Shown: positions 45,635-55,114, counted from the stretch's first letter. The stretch is 64,000 bases of DNA from Acidobacteriaceae bacterium (GCA_003165075.1 PLSM01000096.1:17155-81154), one strand, 5' to 3'. Notes: generated by a model not told the origin, from the sequence alone. Program-made: numbers and translations.

Positions 45635-46735
45635 GTGAACGCACTACACTTGAGCGATATGCGAGGAAAGCCGGACGAAGACGCTAGCATGGGCCAGCCA
45701 AAGGGGCATGTGCGACCGCTTCTCTGGTCGAGCGGGTGCCTGGTACTGCCAGTTCTGGGACTCGCGTATTGGATCGGCCAGTCACATCCGCTCGCCGGTG
45801 TTCTGCTTTCAGGCCTTGCCGTCCTGCTCGCGCCTGTTCCCTCGCTGTTATTCATTCACCGACAGCGAAGCCGAATGGTTGCCGACATGGAGAAAGCCGA
45901 GGAAGTCGCAGCTCAGTTAAGACTGCAACTGGAGACGGTACGGTACCGCACATCCCGTTTGCGCGAGGAATTGCAGGCCGCCGATCGGCAAGCGCGCCTT
46001 TCCCATCAACTCACACTCTTGGGCCAGTTCACAGCCGGATTCATGCACGAGTTCAACAACCCGCTGGCGATCGTAACCGGACGGATTGAAGTGTTGCTCG
46101 AGGAGCGTAAAGGGGATGCTGCCCTTCGTGCCGATTTGGAGCAGATGCTCAAAGAGACTCGCTACATGAGCAGCATTGCCAGTACCCTGTTGCAGGCGCT
46201 GCGACGGGAGCGCGGCGGTGAGGTCTTTGAGGCCTCAGCACCGCAAAAGGCTTTGGAGGATGCGCTTTCCGCGGTGCGGCCCTCTGCGGAGAGGCAAGGG
46301 ATCCGGGTGGAGGAGCAGATCTTCGAGGTGCCGCGTGTTGACGTGCCTGAGCATGTTGTTGGCGAAGTGGTCCGTGGTTTGTTAAACAACGCGTTAGAGG
46401 CGCTCAAGGGGCGCGAAGAGGCCGTCGTTTGGGTGCGCCTGGGCCCGTACCGCACCGCAGGCGCCAAAGTCGTGGTCCGGGTCGAAGACAATGGGCCCGG
46501 GGTGCCGGAGAGTATTCGCAGGCACCTCTTCGAACCATTCGTTGCCCAAAGCAGCGGGCGGGAGCGGCTGGGACTGGGTTTGTTTTTGGCAGCCAGCCTG
46601 CTGGATATATATGATGGCGGCATCCGATACGAGACACGGGAGGGCGGGGGTGCCAGTTTTGTAATCGAGCTGCCCCCGGCACGATTTACTCGCGGCCAGC
46701 CTTATCACTGGTTCGCCGGAGGAGCGTCTGAGTGA
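45635..46735 (+). CDS. sensor histidine kinase (NtrB-like)
   Basis: Encodes 366 residues from a GTG at 45635; in-frame ATGs at 45659 and 45689 are alternatives. Two membrane helices lie at residues ~28-75, followed by a coiled coil (80-125) and the HisKA domain with His138 in GFMHEFNNPLAIV. The HATPase domain has the N box LLNNALEAL, G1 VEDNGPGVP and G2 GLGLFLAASLL. The periplasmic loop between the helices is only a few residues, so the signal is probably sensed within the membrane or cytoplasm. Its stop overlaps the start of the response regulator gene. Confidence 0.9.
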   Translation: MNALHLSDMRGKPDEDASMGQPKGHVRPLLWSSGCLVLPVLGLAYWIGQSHPLAGVLLSGLAVLLAPVPSLLFIHRQRSRMVADMEKAEEVAAQLRLQLETVRYRTSRLREELQAADRQARLSHQLTLLGQFTAGFMHEFNNPLAIVTGRIEVLLEERKGDAALRADLEQMLKETRYMSSIASTLLQALRRERGGEVFEASAPQKALEDALSAVRPSAERQGIRVEEQIFEVPRVDVPEHVVGEVVRGLLNNALEALKGREEAVVWVRLGPYRTAGAKVVVRVEDNGPGVPESIRRHLFEPFVAQSSGRERLGLGLFLAASLLDIYDGGIRYETREGGGASFVIELPPARFTRGQPYHWFAGGASE

Positions 46736-48132
46736 GCCGCGTTCTGGTCATTGACGATGAAGGCGCGCTGGGAGAGAACATTCAACGCATGCTGCGCCTT
46801 CCCGGCGTCTACGTTTCGTCGTTCGTCGACCCGGCAAAGGGGCTTGCAGAAGCCCTGGCGAATCCGCCTGATCTGGTTCTTCTCGATGTGCGGATGCCTG
46901 GGATGTCGGGGGAGGAAGTCTTTGTCCGGTTGCATGCAGCCTTTCCCTCGCTTCCTATCGTCTTCCTCACCGCCTTTGCATCGGTGGAGAGTGCTGTGCT
47001 GGCTATGCGCAATGGAGCATTCGATTACCTCCAGAAACCCTTCAAGCGCGAAGATCTGCTACTGGTGGTGAATCGGGCGCTCTCCCTTTCCGCGTTGCAA
47101 CATGAAGTCGCCCAACTGCAAGGGCGCCTTGAATCTATGGGTGAAACAGAGGCGGCCCAGAGCCGCAGCGCCGTCATGCTGGATCAGATGGACAAATGCC
47201 GGCGGGCGGCGACCACCAATGCCACCGTGTTGATCCTCGGCGAGAGCGGCACGGGCAAGGAAGTGACTGCCCGATTCATTCACAGCCATAGCCAGCGAAA
47301 AGACGGCCCTTTTGTGCCGGTGGAATGCAGCGCCATGCCGGGCTCCCTCATTGAGAGCGAATTGTTCGGTTACGAGCGCGGCGCCTTTACTGGAGCGGAG
47401 CGAACCAAGAAAGGACTGATTGAGTCGGCCGACGGCGGCACGCTGTTTCTGGACGAGATAGGCGACCTGGGCGTGGAGCTGCAAACGCGCCTCTTTCGCT
47501 TTGTAGAGGAACGGTCTTTGCGGCGGCTGGGCGGACTTGCTCAGGTGCGCGTGGATTGCCGCATCCTGTGCGCCACCAACCAGGATTTGCTTGCCAAAAT
47601 CAAGGCAGGCACCTTTCGCGAGGAGCTCTATTACCGCCTCGGCGTAGTCACGGTAAAACTGCCGCCCCTGCGCGAGAGGCTTGAGGATATTCCGCACTTG
47701 GCGCGTTTCTTCCTCGAACGGTTCTCGCGGCGCTATGGCAAAAGCCTTTCCGGTTCACCGCGATTCTACGAGGCGCTTTTAAAGGAGCGTTGGCCAGGCA
47801 ACGTGCGCCAGCTCAAGAACGTGATGGAGCGCCTTACCGCTTTGCACCCAGGCGGAGAGATTGGACCTGAAGACCTGCAAGAGGACTCTCCGGTGTTGGA
47901 GAACGTCGGTGACCTCTCCGCCCTTCCTTGGAAGGATGCCAGGGAACAATACCTGTCCAGTTTCGAGAACAGCTACGCGCAAGCTGTGCTGGCTCGTTGC
48001 GACGGCAATGTGAGCGCCGCTGCGCGAGAGGCCGGGGTCGACCGGAAGACTTTCTACAGTCTGCTCAAACGGGAGAAAGATCCGCAGGGTGGGGAACCAA
48101 TTCCCCAGAACGACCTGGGAACCGGGGAATGA
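46732..48132 (+). CDS. NtrC-family sigma-54 response regulator
   Basis: Encodes 466 residues from a GTG overlapping the kinase stop. Receiver domain residues 1-120 with phospho-acceptor Asp52 (VLLDVRMPG) and Lys102. AAA+ domain with GESGTGKE, the sigma-54 contact loop GAFTGA (in ERGAFTGAERTKKG), Walker B GGTLFLDEIGD and arginine-finger region FREELYYRLGV. A Fis-type HTH ends the protein (NVSAAAREAGVDRKTFYSLL). It activates sigma-54 RNA polymerase after phosphorylation. The adjacent sigma-54 promoter at 48193 is its obvious target. Confidence 0.95.
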   Translation: MSRVLVIDDEGALGENIQRMLRLPGVYVSSFVDPAKGLAEALANPPDLVLLDVRMPGMSGEEVFVRLHAAFPSLPIVFLTAFASVESAVLAMRNGAFDYLQKPFKREDLLLVVNRALSLSALQHEVAQLQGRLESMGETEAAQSRSAVMLDQMDKCRRAATTNATVLILGESGTGKEVTARFIHSHSQRKDGPFVPVECSAMPGSLIESELFGYERGAFTGAERTKKGLIESADGGTLFLDEIGDLGVELQTRLFRFVEERSLRRLGGLAQVRVDCRILCATNQDLLAKIKAGTFREELYYRLGVVTVKLPPLRERLEDIPHLARFFLERFSRRYGKSLSGSPRFYEALLKERWPGNVRQLKNVMERLTALHPGGEIGPEDLQEDSPVLENVGDLSALPWKDAREQYLSSFENSYAQAVLARCDGNVSAAAREAGVDRKTFYSLLKREKDPQGGEPIPQNDLGTGE

Positions 48133-48141
48133 TATCCCCAT

Positions 48142-48165
48142 CTTGTCGGAAATGCGCTCGACAAG
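48142..48165. promoter_or_regulatory. inverted repeat, candidate enhancer site
   Basis: CTTGTCG, ten-base spacer, CGACAAG: a perfect 7-bp inverted repeat about 28 bp upstream of the sigma-54 promoter. It could be the binding site of the NtrC-like regulator or a terminator stem for its gene; no T-run follows, which favours the binding site, although it lies closer to the promoter than most enhancers. Confidence 0.5.
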
Positions 48166-48192
48166 TCACTGATAAAAAAGAGAATTCACTTT

Positions 48193-48206
48193 GGCCCAAG
48201 AGATGC
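48193..48206 (+). promoter_or_regulatory. sigma-54 (-24/-12) promoter
   Basis: TTTGGCCCAAGAGATGCTGT contains the invariant GG (48193-48194) and GC (48205-48206) separated by exactly 10 bases, the sigma-54 spacing. Transcription would begin near 48218, just before the porin-cytochrome gene. It lies directly downstream of a gene for a sigma-54 activator. Confidence 0.7.
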
Positions 48207-48232
48207 TGTAGGAGAGTGCAGGAGCTCCCGCC

Positions 48233-49564
48233 ATGAAACTCTGGATCTCAGGCCTAAAGGCAATCCTGCTGGTGTTTGGCCTCACCTTGCTGATGCCCCA
48301 ACCAGGAGACGCGATTCCGGCGTTTGCGCGCAAGTACGGCGTCAAGTGTTACACCTGCCATACCGTTCCGCCGGCCTTAAACAAGAACGGCTATATGTTC
48401 AAACGCCTGGGCTACCGGATGCCGCCGGATGAGATGGACGGGACCAAGCCGGCGCCAAAAATTACAGCGCTGGACAAGGACATCAAATTCAGCCTCACCA
48501 ACTCCTTCGCTTTGATTCTGCAAGGCAGCGTCACCAACGACAAGACTGTCGCGGACGCGGGAAACACGACTTCCGCATCCCCCTCGACCTCGTGCGGCAG
48601 CGACACCCAGCAGAGTTCCTCCTGTTCCAGCTTCAACCTGGACGAGGCCGCTCTGTTCGTGGCCGGTACAGTACCGGACACCGGCTTCTCCTACTTCGGC
48701 CACTATGAGCTTTACCAGGATGGAGGAAGCGATCTGGAGCAGGGGTTTGGCGTATACACCGCCGGCCGCGCCAACAGCAGTTTCTTCGTCAAGGGTGGCG
48801 AGATTCACATGCAGGAGGGCGAGGGAACTCGCGCAGCCATGTTCTATAACCTCTTCTCAGATCCCGCCTACACTCTTGTCAATGTCGATCCGATCAACTT
48901 CACGCTCGATCAGCACCCTGTGGGCGTGGATGTGGGATACACATGGGCCTCGAATTATTTCAAGAATATATTTGCTGTCTCGGCCAAGGTCACAAACGGG
49001 TTGAATGCCGATGGTAGTGAGATTCTTGCCGGCTCGACCAAGAACTCCAAGGACGTCTGGGCCGATGCCGATTACTGGTTTGGACCCGACGGCGGCGTGA
49101 CTGTGCTGTTCTACCGAGGGTCGAAAGACCAGATACAAAACGCGGGCGCAGTCAACCAATTCACCTATCGCCCGACCTTCTACCGCGCAGGAGCCATGGG
49201 CAATTATCTGTTCTTTGACAAGCTGGATTTGCTTGGAGGATACATTCACAGCCATGACGATTGGCGCTGGGATCAAACATCTCCCATGTCGTACTACAGC
49301 GCAGATACCTATCGCGGTGAGGCAGACTATTACATCAAGACCGGTACAGTGCTGATGGCACGCCTGGATCGCGGAACAGCCAAGATCCCCCCGCAGCCGC
49401 TCATGCATACGCGGGCCTGGGGCTTTGGCGCTGAGCACGCGCTAACCACCTTGGGCAACGTGGTGGTCCGCGCTACATACAACCAGGAGCATGATGGCGA
49501 CCCGGTCGCTCTCGTGGGCACGACCGACAAACTCTTCAGACTTGATTTTCGGTTCATGTGGTAA
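48233..49564 (+). CDS. outer-membrane porin with N-terminal c-haem (Cyc2-like architecture)
   Basis: Encodes 443 residues. Signal peptide (ILLVFGLTLLMPQPGDA), then a short cytochrome segment: FARKYGVKCYTCHTVPPALN, with CYTCH at residues 39-43, followed by NGYMFKRLGYRMPP. From residue ~75 to the aromatic C-terminus (LDFRFMW) the protein is amphipathic beta strand, a predicted porin. This single-haem head plus barrel, including the ARxxGxxCxxCH and FKxxGY pattern, is the layout of Cyc2-type outer-membrane cytochromes that take electrons from Fe(II). Family membership is inferred from architecture; other haem-porins are possible. First gene after the sigma-54 promoter. Confidence 0.75.
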   Translation: MKLWISGLKAILLVFGLTLLMPQPGDAIPAFARKYGVKCYTCHTVPPALNKNGYMFKRLGYRMPPDEMDGTKPAPKITALDKDIKFSLTNSFALILQGSVTNDKTVADAGNTTSASPSTSCGSDTQQSSSCSSFNLDEAALFVAGTVPDTGFSYFGHYELYQDGGSDLEQGFGVYTAGRANSSFFVKGGEIHMQEGEGTRAAMFYNLFSDPAYTLVNVDPINFTLDQHPVGVDVGYTWASNYFKNIFAVSAKVTNGLNADGSEILAGSTKNSKDVWADADYWFGPDGGVTVLFYRGSKDQIQNAGAVNQFTYRPTFYRAGAMGNYLFFDKLDLLGGYIHSHDDWRWDQTSPMSYYSADTYRGEADYYIKTGTVLMARLDRGTAKIPPQPLMHTRAWGFGAEHALTTLGNVVVRATYNQEHDGDPVALVGTTDKLFRLDFRFMW

Positions 49565-49576
49565 GGAGAAACTAAG

Positions 49577-49984
49577 ATGCACAACGCAATTCGATTCATG
49601 ACGCTCGCATGTTTAAGCGCACCCTTGTTTCTGGCCGCGCAGACCAGTAACGTAACGCTTCCGCAAGACAAGGGTCCCAACAAAATTGATATTTCTTCCT
49701 ACCCGGCAGAACAGCAGAAGTCGTACAAGATGTTTACCGACAAGTGCTCCAAGTGCCACACGATTGCACGCCCCATCAACACAACCATGACCAAGGACGA
49801 ATGGGCGCGCTACGTCAAGCGCATGATGCACAAGCCGAACTCGGGAATCAGCGACAGCCAGGGGAAGGCGATCTACGAATTCCTCGCCTACGACCAGGAA
49901 TCGCGAAAGGACAAGAACCCATCGGTATTCTCGAAGTCCCTGTCTGACGAAGAGATTGAAAAGCTGAAAGCTCAACAGCAATAG
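49577..49984 (+). CDS. periplasmic monohaem cytochrome c
   Basis: Encodes 135 residues with a signal peptide (RFMTLACLSAPLFLAAQ). One haem motif CSKCH at residues 57-61; likely axial Met in YVKRMMHKPNSGIS. The fold is a small class I cytochrome c. The gene lies 12 bp after the porin-cytochrome gene with GGAG upstream, so both are surely one transcript. It is the natural carrier between the outer-membrane cytochrome and the bc-type complex encoded downstream (inference). Confidence 0.88.
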   Translation: MHNAIRFMTLACLSAPLFLAAQTSNVTLPQDKGPNKIDISSYPAEQQKSYKMFTDKCSKCHTIARPINTTMTKDEWARYVKRMMHKPNSGISDSQGKAIYEFLAYDQESRKDKNPSVFSKSLSDEEIEKLKAQQQ

Positions 49985-50127
49985 GGGCCTTCTCGGCTGC
50001 TATTGCGGAGTTGCCTTCGTTCCCGGCAAGCGACCGGTCGCTCGCCGGGGACCTGGTTCCGACTACCGGCGATTCCAGCGCAATCGCTTGAAGATGCTGT
50101 AGCTGACACTTCAATTACGGGGGACGC

Positions 50128-51966
50128 ATGAGCTATTCCATCACCATCCCGGACCGGGAATACTTCGACAAGAATATTCCCTGCCAGTCCGCCTGCCCGA
50201 TCCACACCGAATGTGGGCGGTACGTGCAAGCGATCGGGATCTCAAAGGATGAGGAAGCTTACATGCTGGCGCGCGCGCCGAACCCCTTCGCATACGTGTT
50301 GGGGAGAATCTGCGCGCACCCCTGCGAGGATAACTGCCGTCGCGGCAAGATCGACGAGCCGATCGCAATTTGCGCGCTCAAGCGCTATGCCACCGACCGC
50401 CATAACCTCGGCACTGGCCACGATCCCGCGCGAAAGGCTTTGCCCCCCGCGCCGAAGCGCAACAAGCGCATAGCAATTGTGGGAGCCGGGGTGTGCGGCC
50501 TGACATGCGCCCATGATCTCGCTCTCCTGGGATACACGGTAGAAGTCTTCGAGTCCGCCCCGGTCCCCGGCGGCATGCTCTACCTGGGCATCCCGCAGTT
50601 CCGCCTTCCCCGGGAAATCATCAAGATGGAGGTAGACAATATTCTGGCGATGGGCGTCACGCTGCACACCCGGGTGACGGTGGGCCGCGATATTTCGTTT
50701 ACCAAGTTACGATCCGACTTCGACGCCGTTTTGCTGGCTACTGGCCTCAACAAGGGCCGCGAGCTGAATATTCCGGGCGCGCATCTGGCGGGTGTGTACA
50801 ACGGCATCGATTTCCTGATCAACGTCAATCTCGGCTTTGAGATCGAACTTGGCAAGCGCGTCGTTGTCGTCGGAGGCGGTAATGTGGCCATCGATGTGGC
50901 GCGCGCCGCCGTGCGCCTGGTGCAGGAAGCAGTCGATTTTGCCGTCCCCGATGAGGATGAAAAGAGTCTGCAGGCGGCCCTCGATGCAGCTCGCATGGCC
51001 ATGCGCTCGGGAGCTGAAAAGGTCGACATGGTCAGCCTGGAATCGCGCGTGCAAATGCCCGCGTGGAAAGGTGAAGTGGACGAGGCCGAGCACGAAGGCA
51101 TTGTGGTGGACAATGGCTGGGGGCCCAAGGAAATTGTGGGCGAGGATGGACTCGTGGCTGGCCTAAGGGTCCGCCGTTGCCTCACCGTGTTTGACGAGAA
51201 TGGCCGCTTCAATCCGGCATTCAGCGACGAAGAAAAGGTGATTCCCTGCGATAGCGTCATTCTTGCCATCGGCCAGCAAGCGGACCTTTCATACCTCAAC
51301 AATGAAGATGGGGTGCAGGTCACGCCGCGCGGCATTCTCAAGATCGACGATGATCTCAGCACTACCGCTCCTGGCGTCTTTGCCGGCGGAGATGTAGCCT
51401 TTGGTCCGCGCATTCTTGTTGAAGCCGTGGCCAATGGCCATCGCTCCGCACGCTCCATTCACCTCTATCTCAGCGGCAAGACCGAGAAGACCGTGCGCAG
51501 CCGCTTCCGCATTCTGACGGACTGGAAGATGCCGCGCGGTTTCCTCAGTACACCGCGTCAGAAGATGCCTGTGCTCGCCGCCAACCGCCGCATCGGGATT
51601 GCCGAGGTGGAGTTGGGCTTCGATGAGGAACAGGGGCGTGCCGAGGGATTGCGCTGCCTCAACTGCCAGGTCAATACGATCTTTGATGGATCGAAGTGCA
51701 TCCTCTGCGCTGGATGCGTGGATATCTGTCCGGAAAACTGTCTCCGTTTGGTGGATCTCGTACAGGTAAGCGGCGATGAGCGGTATGACGCCCTGATCAA
51801 ACAGCGTTATGGCGTTGGCGCTGCCGCACTGAAAGCAGGACAGGCGGGCGCGATTATCAAAAACGAAGAAAAATGCATCCGTTGCGGCCTTTGTGCCGAC
51901 CGATGCCCCACCCAGGCCATCACCATGGAGACCCTGGAACGGCAAGAGCGTGAAGTCTTTGAATAA
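50128..51966 (+). CDS. GltD-like Fe-S flavoprotein, NAD(P)-linked
   Basis: Encodes 612 residues. N-terminal Fe-S domain as in glutamate synthase small subunit (Cys19, 23, 29, 62, 66, 70). FAD-binding GxGxxG in IAIVGAGVCGLTCAHDLALL, NAD(P)-binding GGGNVAIDVARAAVR, and a second FAD motif in TTAPGVFAGGDVAFG. The C-terminus adds two [4Fe-4S] ferredoxin motifs (CILCAGCVDICPENC and CIRCGLCADRCP). No glutamate synthase large subunit is nearby; instead Rieske and cytochrome b genes follow. It probably moves electrons between NAD(P)H and the bc-type complex or quinone pool at the cytoplasmic face (inference). Confidence 0.9.
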   Translation: MSYSITIPDREYFDKNIPCQSACPIHTECGRYVQAIGISKDEEAYMLARAPNPFAYVLGRICAHPCEDNCRRGKIDEPIAICALKRYATDRHNLGTGHDPARKALPPAPKRNKRIAIVGAGVCGLTCAHDLALLGYTVEVFESAPVPGGMLYLGIPQFRLPREIIKMEVDNILAMGVTLHTRVTVGRDISFTKLRSDFDAVLLATGLNKGRELNIPGAHLAGVYNGIDFLINVNLGFEIELGKRVVVVGGGNVAIDVARAAVRLVQEAVDFAVPDEDEKSLQAALDAARMAMRSGAEKVDMVSLESRVQMPAWKGEVDEAEHEGIVVDNGWGPKEIVGEDGLVAGLRVRRCLTVFDENGRFNPAFSDEEKVIPCDSVILAIGQQADLSYLNNEDGVQVTPRGILKIDDDLSTTAPGVFAGGDVAFGPRILVEAVANGHRSARSIHLYLSGKTEKTVRSRFRILTDWKMPRGFLSTPRQKMPVLAANRRIGIAEVELGFDEEQGRAEGLRCLNCQVNTIFDGSKCILCAGCVDICPENCLRLVDLVQVSGDERYDALIKQRYGVGAAALKAGQAGAIIKNEEKCIRCGLCADRCPTQAITMETLERQEREVFE

Positions 51967-51978
51967 GGGAGCACGAGA

Positions 51979-52434
51979 ATGAATCGTCGAGCATTTCTTA
52001 ACTGGGGAACCGCTGGTTTGGTCGCGCTGTGCGCAGGAGTGGGAGTGAGCCTGGGGGCGGTGCTGCGGTTTCTGGTTCCGAGTGTCTTCTATGAACCGCC
52101 TCAATCGTTAAAGATCGGCAATCCTGCGGACTTTCCCTTCGGCGCTCCCACGTTTCTCGCCGACGAGAAGATCTTTGTGTTCCGCGACAGAGACAAAGGG
52201 TTTGCGGTGGCAAGCGCGGTCTGCACCCACCTCGGATGCACGGTCGGCTATCTCCAAAGCGACCAGCGCTTCCACTGCCCTTGCCACGGCAGCGTCTTCG
52301 GGGCCAATGGCGCGGTGCAACATGGCCCGGCTCCGCGCGCACTGAACTGGTTTGAGGTAACTCTTACCCGCGATGGACAGCTCCGGGTCGACAAGGACAA
52401 GGTCGTGCCCTCGAACTACCGGTTGATGGTGTAA
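51979..52434 (+). CDS. Rieske [2Fe-2S] protein
   Basis: Encodes 151 residues. N-terminal membrane anchor with a Tat-like [20 protein letters not shown]. Cluster ligands are in CTHLGC and CPCHGS, both canonical, with the disulfide cysteines present. This is the iron-sulfur subunit of a bc-type quinol oxidase. It starts 12 bp after the flavoprotein gene (GGGAG upstream), and the cytochrome b gene begins 2 bp after its stop. Confidence 0.96.
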   Translation: MNRRAFLNWGTAGLVALCAGVGVSLGAVLRFLVPSVFYEPPQSLKIGNPADFPFGAPTFLADEKIFVFRDRDKGFAVASAVCTHLGCTVGYLQSDQRFHCPCHGSVFGANGAVQHGPAPRALNWFEVTLTRDGQLRVDKDKVVPSNYRLMV

Positions 52435-52436
52435 CG

Positions 52437-53723
52437 ATGAATCTAATTCGCGAAATCTGGCAATCGATCGTTCGGCGAGACCCTCTGTCGACTGACAAGG
52501 GAAAGTCCGAGTTGGTCTTTTTCAATGTCTGGCTGCATGTGCATCCTGCCAAGGTGAAGAAGGAAAACCTCCGCTTCAAACACACCTTTTACCTGGGCTT
52601 TATTACCTTCTTTCTCTTCGTGATCTTGCTGACCACCGGCATTGCTCTCATGTGCTACTACAGGCCGTTTCCTCCGCAGGCCTACCAGGACATGAAGGAC
52701 CTCCAGTTCGTCGTATTCATGGGCCCGTTCCTGCGTGCCATGCACCGCTGGGCAGCTCACGGCATGGTGATTTGCGTGTTTCTTCATATGTGCCGCGTCT
52801 TCTACACCGGCTCCTACAAGAAGCCACGCCAATTCAATTGGGTGATCGGCGTGTTTCTCCTGCTTTTGACCCTGAGCTTATCGTTCACCGGCTATCTACT
52901 GCCCTGGGATCAGTTGGCGTACTGGGCAATTACGGTTGGAACGAATATCGGCAGCTATGCGCCGATCGTCGGCGGCCAGCTTCGCGAGTTATTGCTTGGC
53001 GGTCACAGCGTTGGAGAGGCTGCGTTGTTGCGCTTCTATGTGCTCCACGTTGCAGTCCTGCCAACCCTCATCATCCTATTGACCATTGTTCATTTCTGGC
53101 GCGTCCGCAAGGACGGCGGCCTCTCGCGGCCGGTATGGAAGCTGAAGCCGAACAAGACTGAAACCCTGGTTACCATCGGTGCTCCGCTTGAGATTGCCCC
53201 GCTGAAAACCGGGCCTGCCTCAAAAGACAAGACCTATGGACTCATGGAAGTCGTCACCGGCAAGCCAATTTTTGAAACCGTAACTCCCGAAGAGGAAGAA
53301 GACGCCGTCTTCTCTTATCCCTACGCTTTCTTCCGCGAAGCGATCGCGCTGATGGTCACCGTGACTGGCATCATGGCCATCTCCCTCTTCTTTCACGCAC
53401 CACTTGAAGAGCTGGCAAATCCAGCCAAAACACCAAATCCTGCCAAGGCGCCGTGGTACTTTCTGGGCTTGCAGGAACTTGTCAGCCACTCTGCGCTGCT
53501 CGGTGGCGTGGTTGCGCCCGCCCTCATGGTCATCGCGTTGCTGGCAATCCCTTACTTCGACCGGAACCCGAGCCGCCGTCCTTCTGACCGCAAGTGGGCT
53601 CTCTGGCTGTTCTCGATCTTTGTTGTTGCCAACCTGGTCTTGATCGTCGTAGGCACTTTCTTCCGGGGCCCGGGTTGGGCGCTGATTCCACCGTGGGTTC
53701 ATGTCGTTGCGGGGGCAGAGTAA
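52437..53723 (+). CDS. cytochrome b of a bc-type complex (b6-like spacing)
   Basis: Encodes 428 residues with about eight helices. Four haem ligands are seen: two in [20 protein letters not shown] (14 apart) and two in [20 protein letters not shown] (15 apart). The 15-residue step in the second pair is typical of cytochrome b6 rather than mitochondrial b. The C-terminal third (from [17 protein letters not shown]) corresponds to subunit IV, fused here, with [11 protein letters not shown] in place of the usual PEWY. A ~70-residue hydrophilic insert separates the halves. It sits in the inner membrane as the quinone-reactive subunit. Confidence 0.93.
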   Translation: MNLIREIWQSIVRRDPLSTDKGKSELVFFNVWLHVHPAKVKKENLRFKHTFYLGFITFFLFVILLTTGIALMCYYRPFPPQAYQDMKDLQFVVFMGPFLRAMHRWAAHGMVICVFLHMCRVFYTGSYKKPRQFNWVIGVFLLLLTLSLSFTGYLLPWDQLAYWAITVGTNIGSYAPIVGGQLRELLLGGHSVGEAALLRFYVLHVAVLPTLIILLTIVHFWRVRKDGGLSRPVWKLKPNKTETLVTIGAPLEIAPLKTGPASKDKTYGLMEVVTGKPIFETVTPEEEEDAVFSYPYAFFREAIALMVTVTGIMAISLFFHAPLEELANPAKTPNPAKAPWYFLGLQELVSHSALLGGVVAPALMVIALLAIPYFDRNPSRRPSDRKWALWLFSIFVVANLVLIVVGTFFRGPGWALIPPWVHVVAGAE

Positions 53724-55114
53724 TGCGAAGCAGACTTCCACAAATCTTTTTCGCGCTGAGTACGCTGGCTCTGGTGCTCATCGTTTTGGCAGTGTGGCAG
53801 GCCAGCACGCCCTCCTGGAAGACTTACCAGCGCAATTTCCTGCAGCTTGAGGCGCAAGGAGAACCCAGCGCGGTAACCAAAGCCGCTGTGCTGGCCACGC
53901 CTCCCGAGATTCACCAGGTGATGTTGACCGGCTTGCAGCGCGTGGACCGCTGCACCACCTGTCACCTCGGCGTGGATGACCCCACGATGAAGAACGCGCC
54001 GGAACCCTTCCGCTATCATGCTGGACTCGGTCCGCACATTCCTTCGCGGTTCGGTTGCACCATCTGCCACGGGGGCCAGGGCCTGGCGACGGAGAAGGAT
54101 GCCGCCCACGGCAAAGTAGATTTCTGGCAAACGCCGCTCCTTACCCGGGACTACATCCGCGCCTCCTGTGGACGATGCCACAAGGAAGGCGACGTTCCCG
54201 GCGTGCCGGAACTGACTGAAGGCCGGCATCTCTTTGAGACGCAGGGTTGCCGTGGATGCCACAAATTGAATGGAGTCGGGGGCAGCATCGGTCCCGATCT
54301 CACCGAAGAAGGGGCAAACCGCCGTTCTCCCGAGTGGCTCGAACATCATTTCATCGCGCCAAACGCAGTTTCCGCCGGGTCCCCCATGCCCAATTTCCAT
54401 TTCACGAGTGAACAGGCACGCGCACTCACCTATTACATGCTTTCACTCACTAACGAAGAAATGGGCACCTACTACTCGAGCGTGCGCCTGATTCCCAGTC
54501 CTGAATATGGTCGTCAGCTGTTTGTCGAGAAGAATTGCATCGTCTGCCATGCGATTGGGGGAATCGGGGCCAAGTCGGGGCCCGACCTTCTCGGTGTCAC
54601 CAAGCAGCACTCACCGGAATGGCTCGACGAACAACTGGTCAATCCGGATCTCGTCTACCCGGGAAGCTCGATGCCCGAATACGACCTCGAGACGAATGCC
54701 CGCAAAGCTCTGGTCGCGTTTATGACTTCTGCCACGCCGCAGGATGCGCAGGAAATCTTGTCCGGCAAGGGCCATACCCTCACGCCCGAGGACGCCGCGA
54801 TCGAAGCAGGTAAGCGGGACTTTGCGCGCTTTGGTTGTGCCGGTTGCCACGGCACTGAGCTGCAGGGTGGCCTCCCCAATCCCAACGCGCAGGGTGGTGA
54901 GGTACCGTCGCTTCTGCATGTCTCGGATGACTACACCAAGGACGAGATCCTTGCCGTCATTCGCAACGGTCGGGCGCCCCCATTGGACAAAGCATCCGGC
55001 CCGACGCCGCCTCTGTACATGCCTTCGTGGAAAAACCTGCTCAGCGAAGAGGACATCCACCACATCGTCGATTTCCTCTGGTCAAAGCAGCAAAAGTCGA
55101 AGGAGAGCTGGTAG
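53723..55114 (+). CDS. membrane-anchored hexahaem cytochrome c of the bc-type complex
   Basis: Encodes 463 residues from the ATG at 53723, which shares an A with the cytochrome b stop (TAATG). One N-terminal anchor helix (IFFALSTLALVLIVLAVW). Six haem motifs: CTTCH (77-81), CTICH (112-116), CGRCH (149-153), CRGCH (176-180), CIVCH (272-276) and CAGCH (372-376). The first three form a multihaem head; the last three lie in cytochrome c domains with MPNF, MPEY and MPSW axial-Met regions. It takes the place of cytochrome c1 or f. Six haems suggest it hands electrons to several partners or stores charge. Confidence 0.93.
   Translation: MRSRLPQIFFALSTLALVLIVLAVWQASTPSWKTYQRNFLQLEAQGEPSAVTKAAVLATPPEIHQVMLTGLQRVDRCTTCHLGVDDPTMKNAPEPFRYHAGLGPHIPSRFGCTICHGGQGLATEKDAAHGKVDFWQTPLLTRDYIRASCGRCHKEGDVPGVPELTEGRHLFETQGCRGCHKLNGVGGSIGPDLTEEGANRRSPEWLEHHFIAPNAVSAGSPMPNFHFTSEQARALTYYMLSLTNEEMGTYYSSVRLIPSPEYGRQLFVEKNCIVCHAIGGIGAKSGPDLLGVTKQHSPEWLDEQLVNPDLVYPGSSMPEYDLETNARKALVAFMTSATPQDAQEILSGKGHTLTPEDAAIEAGKRDFARFGCAGCHGTELQGGLPNPNAQGGEVPSLLHVSDDYTKDEILAVIRNGRAPPLDKASGPTPPLYMPSWKNLLSEEDIHHIVDFLWSKQQKSKESW

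Noticed and set aside
50128..51966. Glutamate synthase small subunit as the role of the flavoprotein
   Set aside because: No large subunit is nearby, two extra ferredoxin motifs are present at the C-terminus, and the gene is embedded in a bc-complex operon.
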